Shown: positions 18,401 through 26,982, counted from the first letter of the stretch. The stretch: 64,000 nt of DNA from Virgisporangium aurantiacum (GCF_016863635.1 NZ_BOPG01000033.1:310001-374000); one strand, 5' to 3'. Numbers and translations: made by a program. Notes: generated by a model from the sequence alone, not told the origin.

Positions 18401-19120
18401 GTAGTGCAGCACGGCGGTGTGTTCGGCCGCGGCCGCCGAGCGGTGCACGGTCGCGTCGCCCGGGTTTATCCACGCCTCGCCCTGCGTGGCCGGGGTCAGC
18501 GTCAGGTCGTTCACCGGATCCTTCGTGTCTCCACTGTGGACGATGACTTTGAACGGCTGGTCCACCCGGCCGACCGGCACGTTCCAGCGGGCGCCGAACG
18601 CGTCGCCGCCGTCGGGTGGGCGGGGCGCCGCCCAGTCGGTGCGCGCCTCCGGCGCCACGCCGTCACCCCAGAGGTGCAGCCCCCAGCCGGGCTGGCTGCG
18701 TCCATAGTGGACGGTGACGGTGCCGGTCGCGGCTGCGCGCGAGGAGTGCGCGTCGTCGTCGCCCTGCTTGAGCCAGACCTCGGCGGACCGGGACGGATCG
18801 ACGGAGACCGAGATGTCCTCGACCCCGCCGGGCCCGACCACGCTCAGCTCGACGACCCCGGTGGCGGTGACCCAGGCGAACCGGCCGTACGTGTCCTCGC
18901 CCGCGAACGGGTACGTGGCTTCGCCCACCTGGAGCTGCCAGCCCGTGTAGTCGCCGGCCGGGCGCTGGTAGTGCGCCACGAGGTACCCGCCGGCCGCCGT
19001 CGCGCGTGGCGCGGCCGTCGCCGGCGTACCGCCCAGTAACAGGGACAGGGCGGCGAGCAGGATGCCGACACCGCGGACCCATCGCGTCCGAACCGGAAAG
19101 GCTGGCAGACTGTGCGGCAT
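15500..19120 (-). CDS. pulA: Secreted pullulanase-type alpha-1,6-glucosidase with N-terminal CBM41 repeats
   Basis: 1206 residues. A signal peptide (cleavage near residue 36, after TPATA) is followed by three tandem pullulanase-associated carbohydrate modules, each beginning with a HY.R/GR segment and containing GWGLH or GWQL. Next are a CBM48-like domain and the GH13 barrel: YNWGYDP (the pullulanase signature, about residue 684), DGFRFD (nucleophile Asp about 803), GEGWDF (acid/base Glu about 840) and VDAHDNE (Asp about 974). It debranches pullulan, glycogen or starch outside the cell. GGGAGG precedes the ATG. Four copies of the GTCCAYWRTGGAC-like palindrome lie inside this gene. Confidence 0.92.
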   Translation of the reverse strand: MPHSLPAFPVRTRWVRGVGILLAALSLLLGGTPATAAPRATAAGGYLVAHYQRPAGDYTGWQLQVGEATYPFAGEDTYGRFAWVTATGVVELSVVGPGGVEDISVSVDPSRSAEVWLKQGDDDAHSSRAAATGTVTVHYGRSQPGWGLHLWGDGVAPEARTDWAAPRPPDGGDAFGARWNVPVGRVDQPFKVIVHSGDTKDPVNDLTLTPATQGEAWINPGDATVHRSAAAAEHTAVLHYRRADGDYTGWGLHVWDGAATPTSWAAPLLPERIDPFGAVFRVPLASGATTLAYILHKGDTKDLPDDQFLDLAGIGSEVWILSGEPRYLLPMSLEGAPDTDITRQRAVWIDRDTIAVRADQTEGRRYELRYDPAGGMSIVDGQLVGGAALRLQPAGALTEAQRQKYPHLWAYTAFSVDPADRDRVVEALRSQPVFAEYQADRLTLATGVQIPGALDDVYRRAAAERLGPQFHSGRPSLAVWAPTARTVELELFDTPTSVAAVKQMRRDDATGVWKTTGERAWSGRYYRFRVTAWQPAAQAVVTASVTDPYSVALSANSTHSQLVDLNDPALAPPDWRGLRKPALPARPQIQEVHVRDFSIADESVPAEHRGTYLAFADRDGTGMRHLRSLARAGANYVHLLPVFDIATIPERRADQAQPPCDLAALPPDSAEQQACVEQVRDTDGYNWGYDPFHYNVPEGSYATNPDGPARTRELRQAVAGINHAGLRVVVDVVYNHTPAAGTHRYSVLDQIVPGYYQRLLDDGTVANSTCCANTAPENMMMGKLVVDSVVLWARQYKVDGFRFDLMGHHPKANLLAVRKALDELTVQRDGVDGKRILLYGEGWDFGEVSGNQRFEQATQRNMAGTGIATFSDRLRDAVRGGGPFDPNPRLQGFGSGLYTDPNGDPVNGSLDYQRERLLHYHDVVQLGLAGNLRSYTFTASDGRTVTGEQVDYNGSPAGYTAAPAEAVTYVDAHDNEILYDALAFKLPQSTAAADRSRMQTLSLATTVLGQGTGFVAAGSDLLRSKSLDRNSYNSGDWFNAIRWNCRSGNGFGHGLPPAADNADKWPYARPLLADPALVPDCGEIAASGERYADLLAVRWSSPVFALPTAEEVQRRLAFPLAGPSATPGVITMTLDARGVDRRWKSIVVVFNATPQRQTQRVDALAGARIALHPVQAKGADAVARRATFDAGTFTVPARTVAVFVQT
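17701..17713. repeat. Copy 1 of palindrome GTCCAYWRTGGAC
   Basis: GTCCACTGTGGAA; core TCCAYWRTGGA is intact and the last base deviates. In pulA it is read as Phe-His-Ser-Gly, using AGT for Ser. Confidence 0.6.
17981..17993. repeat. Copy 2 of palindrome GTCCAYWRTGGAC
   Basis: GTCCACAATGGAC, full length. In pulA it encodes Ser-Ile-Val-Asp with the codon ATT for Ile. Confidence 0.6.
18529..18541. repeat. Copy 3 of palindrome GTCCAYWRTGGAC
   Basis: CTCCACTGTGGAC; first base deviates. In pulA it encodes Val-His-Ser-Gly. Confidence 0.6.
18700..18712. repeat. Copy 4 of palindrome GTCCAYWRTGGAC
   Basis: GTCCATAGTGGAC, full length. In pulA it encodes Val-His-Tyr-Gly with the uncommon codon TAT. Confidence 0.6.
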
Positions 19121-19241
19121 GGCGGCGCCTCCCGAGTGGGGATCCGTTGGCGCAACCTATCGGCGTTTGTCACTCGATCACAAGCTGAGTCATTACTCAC
19201 CCTGTCTGGTGGCGGCAACCTTCACCGGGTAGTGAGGAACG

Positions 19242-20342
19242 ATGTCCGACGCACTCCTCCCGATCGGCGTGGGCCTGGGCATCCTGGTCGCCGGTTTCGC
19301 GGTGCTGTGGGTCCTGCACCTGCTGCTGGCCCGGATCGCCCGGCGCAGCCCGGTTGCCGCCGCGATCTCGCGGCACGGCCGCAAGCCCGCCCACCTCGGT
19401 GTCGTCCTGCTCGCCTGCCACGCCACCCTGAACGGGCTGCCGGCGGCCGACTGGCACGAGGGCGCGAGACACGTCCTCTACCTCGCCGACATCGCCGTGC
19501 TCGCCTGGGGCGCCATCGCCGCCCTCATGATCACCATGGACCTGGCGCTGTCGCACTTCCGCACCGACGTGCGCGACAATCGCCACGCCCGCCGTGTCCA
19601 CACCCAGATCAGCGTGATCCGGCGGTTCGGCATGGCCGTGTTCGCGGTGGTGGCGGTGGGCGCCATGCTGCTCACGTTCCCCGCGTTCCGCGCCGCCGGT
19701 GCCAGCTTGCTCGCCTCGGCCGGCATCGCCGGTGTGATCGCCGGCCTGGCCGCGCAGAGCCTGTTGAGCAACGTGATCGCCGGCATGCAGATCGTGTTCA
19801 GCGAGGCCCTGCACCTCGACGACGTGGTCGTCGTGGAGGGCGAGTGGGGCCGCATCGAGGAGATCACGCTCACCTACGTGGTGGTCCGGATCTGGGACGA
19901 TCGCCGGCTGGTGCTGCCCACGTCCTACTTCCTGACCACCCCGTTCGAGAACTGGACCCGCACCGAGGCCGCCGTGATCGGCGCCGTCGAGCTGGACCTC
20001 GACTGGTCGGTGCCGGTCGAGTCGCTACGCTCCGAGCTGGAACTGGCCGTGAAGGAGAACGAACGCTGGGACGGCCGCACCTGCACGCTGCAGGTCACCG
20101 GCGCAACCGGCTCGTTCGTGCGGATCCGCGCCCTGGTCAGCGCCCACGACGCCCCGACGCTGTGGGACCTCCGCTGCGACGTCCGCGAACGCCTCGTCGA
20201 GTGGATCAGGCTGGAACACCCGACGGCCCTGCCGCGGCTCCGCGCCGAGGTGGCCGCCCCGGAACCCCTGCGGCTGGAGGCCCCACGGGCCCGCGACGAA
20301 CGCCTGAGCTCCGGCGGCGGCCCCGACGCCGAGTCCGACTAG
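19242..20342 (+). CDS. MscS-type mechanosensitive channel
   Basis: 366 residues. About four membrane helices occupy residues 1-175; the pore-lining helix is followed by the family signature AGLAAQSLLSNVIAGMQIVF and the beta domain DDVVVVEGEWGRIEEITL, then a cytoplasmic vestibule domain. It opens under membrane tension to release solutes on osmotic downshift. ATG at 19242 follows GAGGAACG. Its stop shares CTAG (20339-20342) with the convergent MarR gene. Confidence 0.9.
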   Translation: MSDALLPIGVGLGILVAGFAVLWVLHLLLARIARRSPVAAAISRHGRKPAHLGVVLLACHATLNGLPAADWHEGARHVLYLADIAVLAWGAIAALMITMDLALSHFRTDVRDNRHARRVHTQISVIRRFGMAVFAVVAVGAMLLTFPAFRAAGASLLASAGIAGVIAGLAAQSLLSNVIAGMQIVFSEALHLDDVVVVEGEWGRIEEITLTYVVVRIWDDRRLVLPTSYFLTTPFENWTRTEAAVIGAVELDLDWSVPVESLRSELELAVKENERWDGRTCTLQVTGATGSFVRIRALVSAHDAPTLWDLRCDVRERLVEWIRLEHPTALPRLRAEVAAPEPLRLEAPRARDERLSSGGGPDAESD

Positions 20343-20941
20343 TTCGCGGGGGGACTCTGCTCGGGGCACCTCAGGCGCAGCTCGCGGTAGCCGAAGGCGG
20401 CGTCGACGTAGTGGCAGTGGTGCGGGAGGTTCGTGCCCGGGTGGGCGTAGCCGTCGAAGAAGCGGCAGGTCAGGCAGATCCGCGTCACCGGGATGCGGCC
20501 GGCCCGCTGCAGGGCGGCGATCTGGTCGGTCACCAGGTTGAGGACCTTCTCCTGCGCGGCCTCGTCGAGGTTCTCCACCTCGCCCAGCAGGGCGTCGGCC
20601 CAGTTCGCGAGCTCGGGGACGGCGGCCCGGCCCTTCGTGGTCAGGATCACCCGTACCTCGTCCGGGGCGTAGGACGGGCTCGGGCGCATCTGCACCAGGC
20701 CCTCCCGGGCGAGGGCGCCGCTGGTGGACACCGCGGTGCGCACGGTCATGCCGAGCAGGCTGGCCAGTTCGGTGAGGCGGTAGGTCTCCGCACGGCGGGC
20801 CAGGAGCAACAGCATCTGCTGCTGGGCGACGGTGCGCTCGATCTTCGGTTCCTCGCCCGGCGCCACGGTGTCGGTCTGCGCCGTGACCGCGACGCGGACC
20901 AGTCCGGCGGCGAGCCGGTTGGTGAGGGAGTCGGCGTCCAC
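20339..20941 (-). CDS. MarR-family regulator with C-terminal Cys/His cluster
   Basis: 200 residues. A winged helix-turn-helix occupies residues about 35-125 (RLTELASLLGMTVRTAVSTS is the recognition region; EVRVILTTKGRAAV the wing). After it a segment holds Cys156, Cys159, His167, His174, His175, Cys176, His177 and Cys192, which is unusual for MarR proteins and could bind a metal or sense redox state. GTG at 20941 follows a GGGGGTG ribosome site. The palindrome at 20964-20977, just upstream, suggests autoregulation. Confidence 0.85.
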   Translation of the reverse strand: MDADSLTNRLAAGLVRVAVTAQTDTVAPGEEPKIERTVAQQQMLLLLARRAETYRLTELASLLGMTVRTAVSTSGALAREGLVQMRPSPSYAPDEVRVILTTKGRAAVPELANWADALLGEVENLDEAAQEKVLNLVTDQIAALQRAGRIPVTRICLTCRFFDGYAHPGTNLPHHCHYVDAAFGYRELRLRCPEQSPPAN

Positions 20942-20963
20942 GGTTCACCCCCGGCGATTTTGC

Positions 20964-20977
20964 GTTGAGTGATCAAC
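20964..20977. promoter_or_regulatory. Candidate MarR operator
   Basis: GTTGA-GTGA-TCAAC, a 14-base inverted repeat 23 bases upstream of the MarR start. The TTGA/TCAA half-sites resemble MarR-family operators. Confidence 0.4.
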
Positions 20978-21034
20978 TAACTGCGAACTGTTGAAACGTC
21001 CGTCACTGTAGTCACGCCGGTCATCGCTGTAAAA

Positions 21035-21709
21035 CTATCGGCTGACGCCGGTACGTTTGTCCGACACGAGACGGCCGTCGGCGAGCGTCACCACCCGGTC
21101 GGCCATCGAGATCACCGCTTCGTCGTGGCTGGAGATCAGCACCACGTTGCCGGCGTACGCGTGCCCGCGCAGGATGCCGAGCACCAGGTCGATCCGGCCG
21201 CGGTCCTGGTGACCGGTGGGCTCGTCGCCGAGCAGCAGCGGCGGATGCAGGCGCAACGCCCGGGCCACCGCCGTGCGCTGCTGCTCGCCACCCGAGGTCA
21301 TCGACGGGTACCGGTCGGCGAGGTGCCCGATCTCGAACCTCTCCAGCAGCTCCTCGGCGGGTTCGCCGCGAAGCGCCGACGGGTCGAGCAGCGCCGGCAT
21401 CTCGACGTTCTCGCGCACGGTCAGCTCGTCGAGCAGGGCCAGGGCCTGCGGGACGAACGCCAGGTCGCGCCACGTCATCGCCAGCGGATCGGCCCCGACC
21501 GGCAGCGGCGACTCGAACCGCACCGCGCCGGCGTCGGCCGTCTCGAAGCCCGCGATGATCGACAGCAGCGTGGTCTTGCCGGACCCGGACGGCCCGGCCG
21601 CCACGGTCAGCTCGCCGGGGTTGAGCACCAGCGTGACGTCGTCGAGCGCCGTCACGGTCTCCGCGCCCCGCCGGAACCGCTTCGTCAGGTTCTCCACGAC
21701 AACGGTCAT
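21035..21709 (-). CDS. ABC transporter ATPase (MacB/LolD-like), second of two
   Basis: 224 residues. Walker A GPSGSGKTT (about residue 40), signature TSGGEQQ (Thr in place of the usual Leu), Walker B LLLGDEPT and the H-loop ISSHD are all present. Start ATG overlaps the stop of the first ATPase (ATGA, 21706-21709). It probably pairs with the first ATPase on the FtsX-type permease upstream, as the operon order permease-ATPase-ATPase suggests, for export of a lipid, peptide or lipoprotein. Confidence 0.9.
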   Translation of the reverse strand: MTVVVENLTKRFRRGAETVTALDDVTLVLNPGELTVAAGPSGSGKTTLLSIIAGFETADAGAVRFESPLPVGADPLAMTWRDLAFVPQALALLDELTVRENVEMPALLDPSALRGEPAEELLERFEIGHLADRYPSMTSGGEQQRTAVARALRLHPPLLLGDEPTGHQDRGRIDLVLGILRGHAYAGNVVLISSHDEAVISMADRVVTLADGRLVSDKRTGVSR

Positions 21710-22383
21710 GTGACGACCTGCCCGTCGCGCATCTGGATCACCTGATCGGCGCGCCCCGCCACCACCGGGTCGTGGGTCGCGGCCACCACGGCCACCCCCG
21801 TCGACGCCAGCACGGCGAACGCCGCCAGCACCGAGTCGACGGTGCCGTGGTCGAGCTGGCCGGTGGGCTCGTCGGCGACCAGCACGGCCGGCGGACCGAT
21901 CGCCGCGAACCCGATCGCCGTGCGCTGCTGCTCGCCGCCGGAGAGCTGGTGCGGGAGATGATCGGCCCGGTCGAGCAGGCCGAGGCGCTCCAGCATCGCC
22001 GTCACCTCGGAACCGGACCGGCGCAGACCGCGCAACTGCGCGCCCAGCTCGAGGTGCTGCCGCACCGACAGGTACTCGAGCAGGTTGTCGGCCGGGCTCT
22101 GGAACATGAAGCCGATCCGCTTGCGGCGCATCCGCACCCGGCGGCCGCGCGACAGCCGGGTGACGTCGGTGCCGTCGATCAGCACCTGCCCGCGGTCGGC
22201 CCGGTCGACGCAGGCGAGCAGGCGCAGCAGCGTCGACTTGCCGGAACCCGACGGCCCCACCAGCGCCGTGAACGAGCCGCGCGGGATCGTGAGGTCGACC
22301 CCGCGCAGGGCCGGCACCTCGGCGGCGTCCAGGTGATACGCCCGCTCCACGCTCCGGCAGGCAACCGCATCAGGCGACCTCAC
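21706..22383 (-). CDS. ABC transporter ATPase (MacB/LolD-like), first of two
   Basis: 225 residues. Walker A GPSGSGKST, signature LSGGEQQ, Walker B VLVADEPT and H-loop AATHD are intact. GTG at 22383 lies inside the end of the permease gene (14-base overlap). The coupling permease-ATPase 1-ATPase 2 implies stoichiometric expression. The two ATPases differ in sequence, so the permease may be driven by a heterodimer. Confidence 0.9.
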   Translation of the reverse strand: MRSPDAVACRSVERAYHLDAAEVPALRGVDLTIPRGSFTALVGPSGSGKSTLLRLLACVDRADRGQVLIDGTDVTRLSRGRRVRMRRKRIGFMFQSPADNLLEYLSVRQHLELGAQLRGLRRSGSEVTAMLERLGLLDRADHLPHQLSGGEQQRTAIGFAAIGPPAVLVADEPTGQLDHGTVDSVLAAFAVLASTGVAVVAATHDPVVAGRADQVIQMRDGQVVT

Positions 22384-25009
22384 GTAGCACCTCCGCTGGA
22401 GTCGCCCTGCCTACCCGGCGCTGGGCGTAACCGATGGCGAGCAGCGCGATGACGGCCACCGCCGCCGCCGTCACCGCGAGGACCGGGTAGGGGATGGCGA
22501 CGACCGTACCCGGCGGCAGCGTCGTGTTGATCTCGAACTCGTCGGAGACGACGGCGACGATCGCGAACGCCAACGCCGTCCCGCCGACCAGCCCGGCCGC
22601 GAGCGGCGCCGACAACTCGACCGCGAGCGCCGTACGGTGCGACCCGGGCCGGAACCGCATGCGCCGCAGCAACGCGTAGCCGCGCCGGTGCGCCGGTGCC
22701 CGGCTCTCCAGGTACAGCAGCAGCCCGACGGCCGTGATCAGGCCGGTGAGCAGCGACAGCGCGGCCAGGTAGTCGAAGGTGTAGGTGACGGCCTCGAACA
22801 CCGTGTCGCCGTACAACTCGCGGGCCACCGAGATCCGCGACACCGGCAGGCCGGCGTCGGTCAGCTGCTGCCGGATCTCCGCCGCGTCGCCCCGGATCCA
22901 CAGCTGCGGCGTGCCGCGCTGAACCAGGTCGCCGGCCGTCTCCCGGGACATCAGCATCGTCGGGTAGCTGCCCTGGCTGGCCATGAGGCCGTCGACCGCG
23001 GTCACCGGCACCGACGGGTACTCCCGGCCGATGTAGGTGATCTTCTGGTCGCCGGTCTTCAGCGGACGGGCACCGACCGCACCGCCGTCGCGCACGATTC
23101 GCATCGCGTCGTCGTCGGAGAGCCCGATCGGGCGGTCGTCCCAGGCCGCGTCGCGGGTGAACGTGGCCGGGTCGATCACCAGGATGTCGGTCTGGATCCC
23201 GCCGACGAGCACGCTGCCGACCCGCGACACCTCGGTGGTGCGGCCGGCGAGCGACGGCGGAACGGCGGCCGGCTCGGCGAGCGTCACCACGACGTCCGCT
23301 CCGATCATGAAGCCGGCCTCGGCCTGCAGCGTCGCGCGGACCGAGCCGTTGACGGTGGCACCGTACGCGGCGAAGGCGATCGGCACGGCGGTGGCGCCGG
23401 CCAGCATCGCGGCGATCGCCGCCTCCCGGCTGAGGCGCCGGCCCGCGAGGAAAAGAGCGGGGCGACGGGACCCGGGGTGCAGCGCGCGCCGTCGCAGCCA
23501 GCGGGTGCCCAGCCGGCCGCCGAACGCGGCCAGCCCGATGATCACCAGGATCGGGACGATCAGCAGCCGGCCCGGCACCTGGGCCACCGCGCCGAAGCCG
23601 TCGGAGGTGGCCTCGGTGCTGTCGTCGAGCCGGAACCAGGCGGCGACACCGGCCGCCACCAGGGTCAACTCCCACGGCAGCGCGAACAGGCGGACCCGGC
23701 GGTGCCGCGTCACCACGTCGGTGAGCGACCGCGACCGCATGCCGGCCGCGACCGCGACCACCGCGAGCGCCGCCGCCAGCGCCGCGGCGGCGGCCAGCAT
23801 CGACCGGGGCCGGGCGTCGGCGGTGAGGACGGACGACGGCCCGACGCCGCGCACCAGCACGAACGCCGCCCACCAGCCGGCGGCGGCGCCGACGACGAGG
23901 GCCGGCAGCGCCTCCAGCAGCGCCTTCACGCCCAGCGGCACCGGGCCGACCCCGTGCGCGGCCAGCACGGTGAGCTCGCGGCGGCGGCGCTGCACCCAGA
24001 ACAGCGCCGCGGCGGCCACCACCAGCAGGCCGACCGACACGCCGGCCGAGGTGATCGCCAGCACCGGCGGCACCAGGCTGCGCCGCACCAGGTCGGTACG
24101 GGGGACGTACTGCGGCATGTACCCGATGAACGTCAGGCTCGCGTTGGTCCGCGGGTCGCGCTGCAGTTCCTGCCGCATGCGGTCGACGCCGGCGGCGAGG
24201 CGGGCCGCGCTCGTGACGTCGATCTTCGGGTCGACGAGCGCGAAGTCGGCGTCGTTCCGCATCTGCGGCGCGCTGACGTTGATCGCCCCGCTCATGAACG
24301 TGGGCTCGTCGATCAGCACCAGCGGCGCGATCGGCCGGTTGGTGAACTCCTGGCCGGGCTCGCCCTCGTACAGCACCCGGTGCGCGCACCAGTACGGGTC
24401 GAACGGGGTCTGGCGCAGGTCGGTGTAGATCGCGGCGACCGGCAGGACGGCGTTGCGCGCCGCCTCGGCCGGGGCGCCGATCACGGCCCGGCTGTAGCCG
24501 ACGATCGTGAACTGGTCGCCGACCTTGAGCCCGGCCTGGTTGGCGAACCGGTCGGGCAGCCACACGCCCGGGCCGGTGCCGCCGCTCTGCAGCTTGACGT
24601 GCTCGGCGAAGCCGTCGCGGGTCATGTAGTTGACCGGGCCGAGGTCCTTGCCGTTGCCGGCGCCGCCGGTGGTCATCCACACGCTGTGCACGGGCGCGGT
24701 GAGCCCGGCCGGCGCGAGCTGGGCGAGCTTGGCCTTCCGGTACGCGACCAGTTCGGGGTCGCTGATCGGCGGCTGCCCCGCCTGCACCGACGTGACCGCG
24801 AGGCTCGCCGTGACGTGCGCGCCGGAGCTCCACCGGCACGACTGGGCGATCTGGTTGCTGAGCGCCGCGTTGCGGGCGGAAGCGAGGAAGAGCGGGGCCG
24901 CCGCGGCCGGCAGGCTGGCCACGAAGGCGGCGGCGAGCAGCGCGAAGGCGACGCCGGGACGGGCGAACAGCAGCAGTGGTGCGCGGATCCATGGCGCGAG
25001 CCTGAGCAT
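22370..25009 (-). CDS. FtsX-like ABC transporter permease
   Basis: 879 residues. One N-terminal membrane helix and a long extracytoplasmic region (residues about 35-310) are followed by two FtsX-type membrane blocks (about 330-560 and 590-870), a second periplasmic-type domain lying between them. This is the duplicated MacB/LolCE-type layout. ATG at 25009 follows GGGAGG; upstream in-frame codons are rejected because that region has no ribosome site. Substrate unknown; lipoprotein or antimicrobial peptide export are possibilities. No separate adaptor protein gene is adjacent. Confidence 0.85.
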   Translation of the reverse strand: MLRLAPWIRAPLLLFARPGVAFALLAAAFVASLPAAAAPLFLASARNAALSNQIAQSCRWSSGAHVTASLAVTSVQAGQPPISDPELVAYRKAKLAQLAPAGLTAPVHSVWMTTGGAGNGKDLGPVNYMTRDGFAEHVKLQSGGTGPGVWLPDRFANQAGLKVGDQFTIVGYSRAVIGAPAEAARNAVLPVAAIYTDLRQTPFDPYWCAHRVLYEGEPGQEFTNRPIAPLVLIDEPTFMSGAINVSAPQMRNDADFALVDPKIDVTSAARLAAGVDRMRQELQRDPRTNASLTFIGYMPQYVPRTDLVRRSLVPPVLAITSAGVSVGLLVVAAAALFWVQRRRRELTVLAAHGVGPVPLGVKALLEALPALVVGAAAGWWAAFVLVRGVGPSSVLTADARPRSMLAAAAALAAALAVVAVAAGMRSRSLTDVVTRHRRVRLFALPWELTLVAAGVAAWFRLDDSTEATSDGFGAVAQVPGRLLIVPILVIIGLAAFGGRLGTRWLRRRALHPGSRRPALFLAGRRLSREAAIAAMLAGATAVPIAFAAYGATVNGSVRATLQAEAGFMIGADVVVTLAEPAAVPPSLAGRTTEVSRVGSVLVGGIQTDILVIDPATFTRDAAWDDRPIGLSDDDAMRIVRDGGAVGARPLKTGDQKITYIGREYPSVPVTAVDGLMASQGSYPTMLMSRETAGDLVQRGTPQLWIRGDAAEIRQQLTDAGLPVSRISVARELYGDTVFEAVTYTFDYLAALSLLTGLITAVGLLLYLESRAPAHRRGYALLRRMRFRPGSHRTALAVELSAPLAAGLVGGTALAFAIVAVVSDEFEINTTLPPGTVVAIPYPVLAVTAAAVAVIALLAIGYAQRRVGRATPAEVLREVA

Positions 25010-25218
25010 CGTCCTCCCAATTCGCCGCAGATTTCTGAAGGGACCGTTCCGGCCGCCCCACGGATGCTTCCTATATCGAATCGTGACCTTTGCGGCGCGG
25101 CAATTGACCCCGCGCCTGCCCGGCCGTCCCGAGAGGACTATTCTGCGGTCGACAGCAGAACCGCAGTTCAACGCATCGGGTGCGGGAAATTCCGGTGCTT
25201 GCGCGCAGGAGGCCGTTC
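25010..25218. other. Divergent intergenic region, ABC permease / ctaD
   Basis: Two hundred bases of lower G+C than the flanks. It contains TATTCT at 25139-25144 (candidate -10 toward ctaD) and TATAGG read on the minus strand (toward the permease), but no well-spaced -35 element for either. No other gene is seen. Confidence 0.35.
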
Positions 25219-26967
25219 GTGACCACCGTCGCACCGAAGCCGATCGTGACCCGGCCCTACCCGGTCCGGCGGGCCGTCAAGGGCTCGATGATCGGCCGCT
25301 TGTTGCGAACCACCGACGCCAAGTTGATCGGGCTGATGTACCTGGTCACCTCGTTCGTCTGGTTCTTCGTCGGCGGGTTCCTGGCGCTGCTGATGCGCGC
25401 CGAACTGGCCCGGCCGGAGCTGCAGATCTTCTCGGTCGACCAGTACAACCAGCTGTTCACGATGCACGGCACGATCATGCTGCTGTTCTTCGCCACACCG
25501 ATCGTGTTCGCGTTCGGCAACTTCGTGGTGCCGCTGCAGATCGGCGCGCCCGACGTGTCGTTCCCGCGGCTGAACGCGTTCGCGTACTGGCTCTACGCGT
25601 TCGGCAGCACCCTCGCCGTGCTCGGCTTCGCCACGCCGGGAGGTGCCGCGAACTTCGGCTGGACGGCGTACACGCCGCTCTCCGACGCCACGCACTCGCC
25701 GGGCGTCGGCGCCGACATGTGGATCCTCGGCCTGGCGGTCAGCGGTCTCGGCACGATCCTCGGTGGCGTCAACATGATCACCACGATCCTGACGCTGCGC
25801 GCGCCCGGCATGACGATGTTCCGGATGCCGATCTTCACCTGGAACATCCTCATCACCAGCCTCCTGGTGATCATGGTGTTCCCGCTCCTCGCGGCGGCGC
25901 TGTTCGCCCTGGAGGCCGACCGGCGCCTCGGTGCGCACGTGTTCGACCCCGCCACCGGCGGCCCGATGCTCTGGCAGCACCTGTTCTGGTTCTTCGGCCA
26001 CCCCGAGGTGTACATCATCGCGCTGCCGTTCTTCGGCATCATCAGCGAGGTCATCCCGGTCTTCAGCCGCAAGCCGATCTTCGGCTACAAGGGCCTGGTG
26101 GGCGCGACGATCGCGATCGCGGGCCTCTCGCTGGCGGTGTGGGCGCACCACATGTTCGCCACCGGCCAGGTGCTCCTGCCGTTCTTCTCGTTCTTCACGT
26201 TCCTCATCGCCGTGCCCACCGGCATGAAGTTCTTCACCTGGATCGGCACGATGTGGCGCGGCCAGTTGACGTTCGAGACGCCGATGCTCTTCGCCGTCGG
26301 CTTCCTCGTGACGTTCCTCTTCGGCGGCCTGTCGGGCGTGCTGCTGGCCAGCCCGCCGATCGACTTCCACGTGTCCGACAGCTACTTCGTGGTGGCCCAC
26401 TTCCACTACGTGCTCTTCGGCACGATCGTGTTCGCGGTGTTCGCCGGCGTCTACTTCTGGTTCCCGAAGATGTTCGGCCGCATGCTCGACGAGCGCCTCG
26501 GAAAGATCCACTTCTGGCTGACCATGATCGGGTTCCACACCACGTTCCTGATCCAGCACTGGCTCGGCAACCGCGGCATGCCCCGCCGGTACGCCGACTA
26601 CCAGGTGGGCGACGGCTTCACCACGTGGAACATGATCTCCACGGTCGGCGCGTTCATCCTGGGCGCCTCGACGCTGCCGTTCATCTGGAACTGCTACAAG
26701 TCGTACAAGGCCGGCCGGCTCGTCGAGGTCGACGACCCGTGGGGCCACGGGATGTCGCTCGAGTGGGCCACCACCTGCCCGCCGCCGCTGCGCAACTTCG
26801 ACCGCATGCCGCGCATCCGGTCGGAGCGGCCCGCGTTCGACGCGAAGTTCCCCGAGCACGCGCCGGGCCACTCGCTGAGCAGCCCGCCGGCCGGCGGTGC
26901 CCGCCCGCTGTCGTCGGAGAGCGACGGCGGCGCCACGTACGAGGAAGACACGCCGTCCCGCCACTGA
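25219..26967 (+). CDS. ctaD: Cytochrome c oxidase subunit I (aa3 type)
   Basis: 582 residues with twelve membrane helices. Haem and copper ligands are visible in LFTMHGTIM (haem a His), FWFFGHPEVYI (Cu-B His and the cross-linked Tyr), WAHHMF (Cu-B His pair), and VAHFHYVLFG (haem a3 and a His). It is the catalytic subunit of terminal oxidase, pumping protons while reducing oxygen. I start it at GTG 25219, six bases after AGGAGG, rather than at the in-frame ATG 25180, since the family N-terminus begins here. No other oxidase subunit genes adjoin it. A strong terminator follows. Confidence 0.93.
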   Translation: MTTVAPKPIVTRPYPVRRAVKGSMIGRLLRTTDAKLIGLMYLVTSFVWFFVGGFLALLMRAELARPELQIFSVDQYNQLFTMHGTIMLLFFATPIVFAFGNFVVPLQIGAPDVSFPRLNAFAYWLYAFGSTLAVLGFATPGGAANFGWTAYTPLSDATHSPGVGADMWILGLAVSGLGTILGGVNMITTILTLRAPGMTMFRMPIFTWNILITSLLVIMVFPLLAAALFALEADRRLGAHVFDPATGGPMLWQHLFWFFGHPEVYIIALPFFGIISEVIPVFSRKPIFGYKGLVGATIAIAGLSLAVWAHHMFATGQVLLPFFSFFTFLIAVPTGMKFFTWIGTMWRGQLTFETPMLFAVGFLVTFLFGGLSGVLLASPPIDFHVSDSYFVVAHFHYVLFGTIVFAVFAGVYFWFPKMFGRMLDERLGKIHFWLTMIGFHTTFLIQHWLGNRGMPRRYADYQVGDGFTTWNMISTVGAFILGASTLPFIWNCYKSYKAGRLVEVDDPWGHGMSLEWATTCPPPLRNFDRMPRIRSERPAFDAKFPEHAPGHSLSSPPAGGARPLSSESDGGATYEEDTPSRH

Positions 26968-26982
26968 GGCCCACCAGCGCCG

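Noticed and set aside
16278..18473. A 731-codon frame inside pulA
   Set aside because: Shadow frame; pulA has catalytic motifs in the correct order and a signal peptide.
19146..19156. GTTGGCGCAAC as a LacI/MalR-type operator for pulA
   Set aside because: Only four-base arms around an odd centre and no repeat; too weak, and no LacI regulator gene is nearby.
22380..25061. An 893-codon minus-strand frame inside the ABC permease gene
   Set aside because: Highly Arg/Gly/Pro-rich with no membrane pattern; the other frame has the FtsX permease and a ribosome site.
25104..25144. TTGACC and TATTCT as a standard promoter for ctaD
   Set aside because: The spacer is 29 bases; only the -10-like hexamer is retained as a weak candidate.
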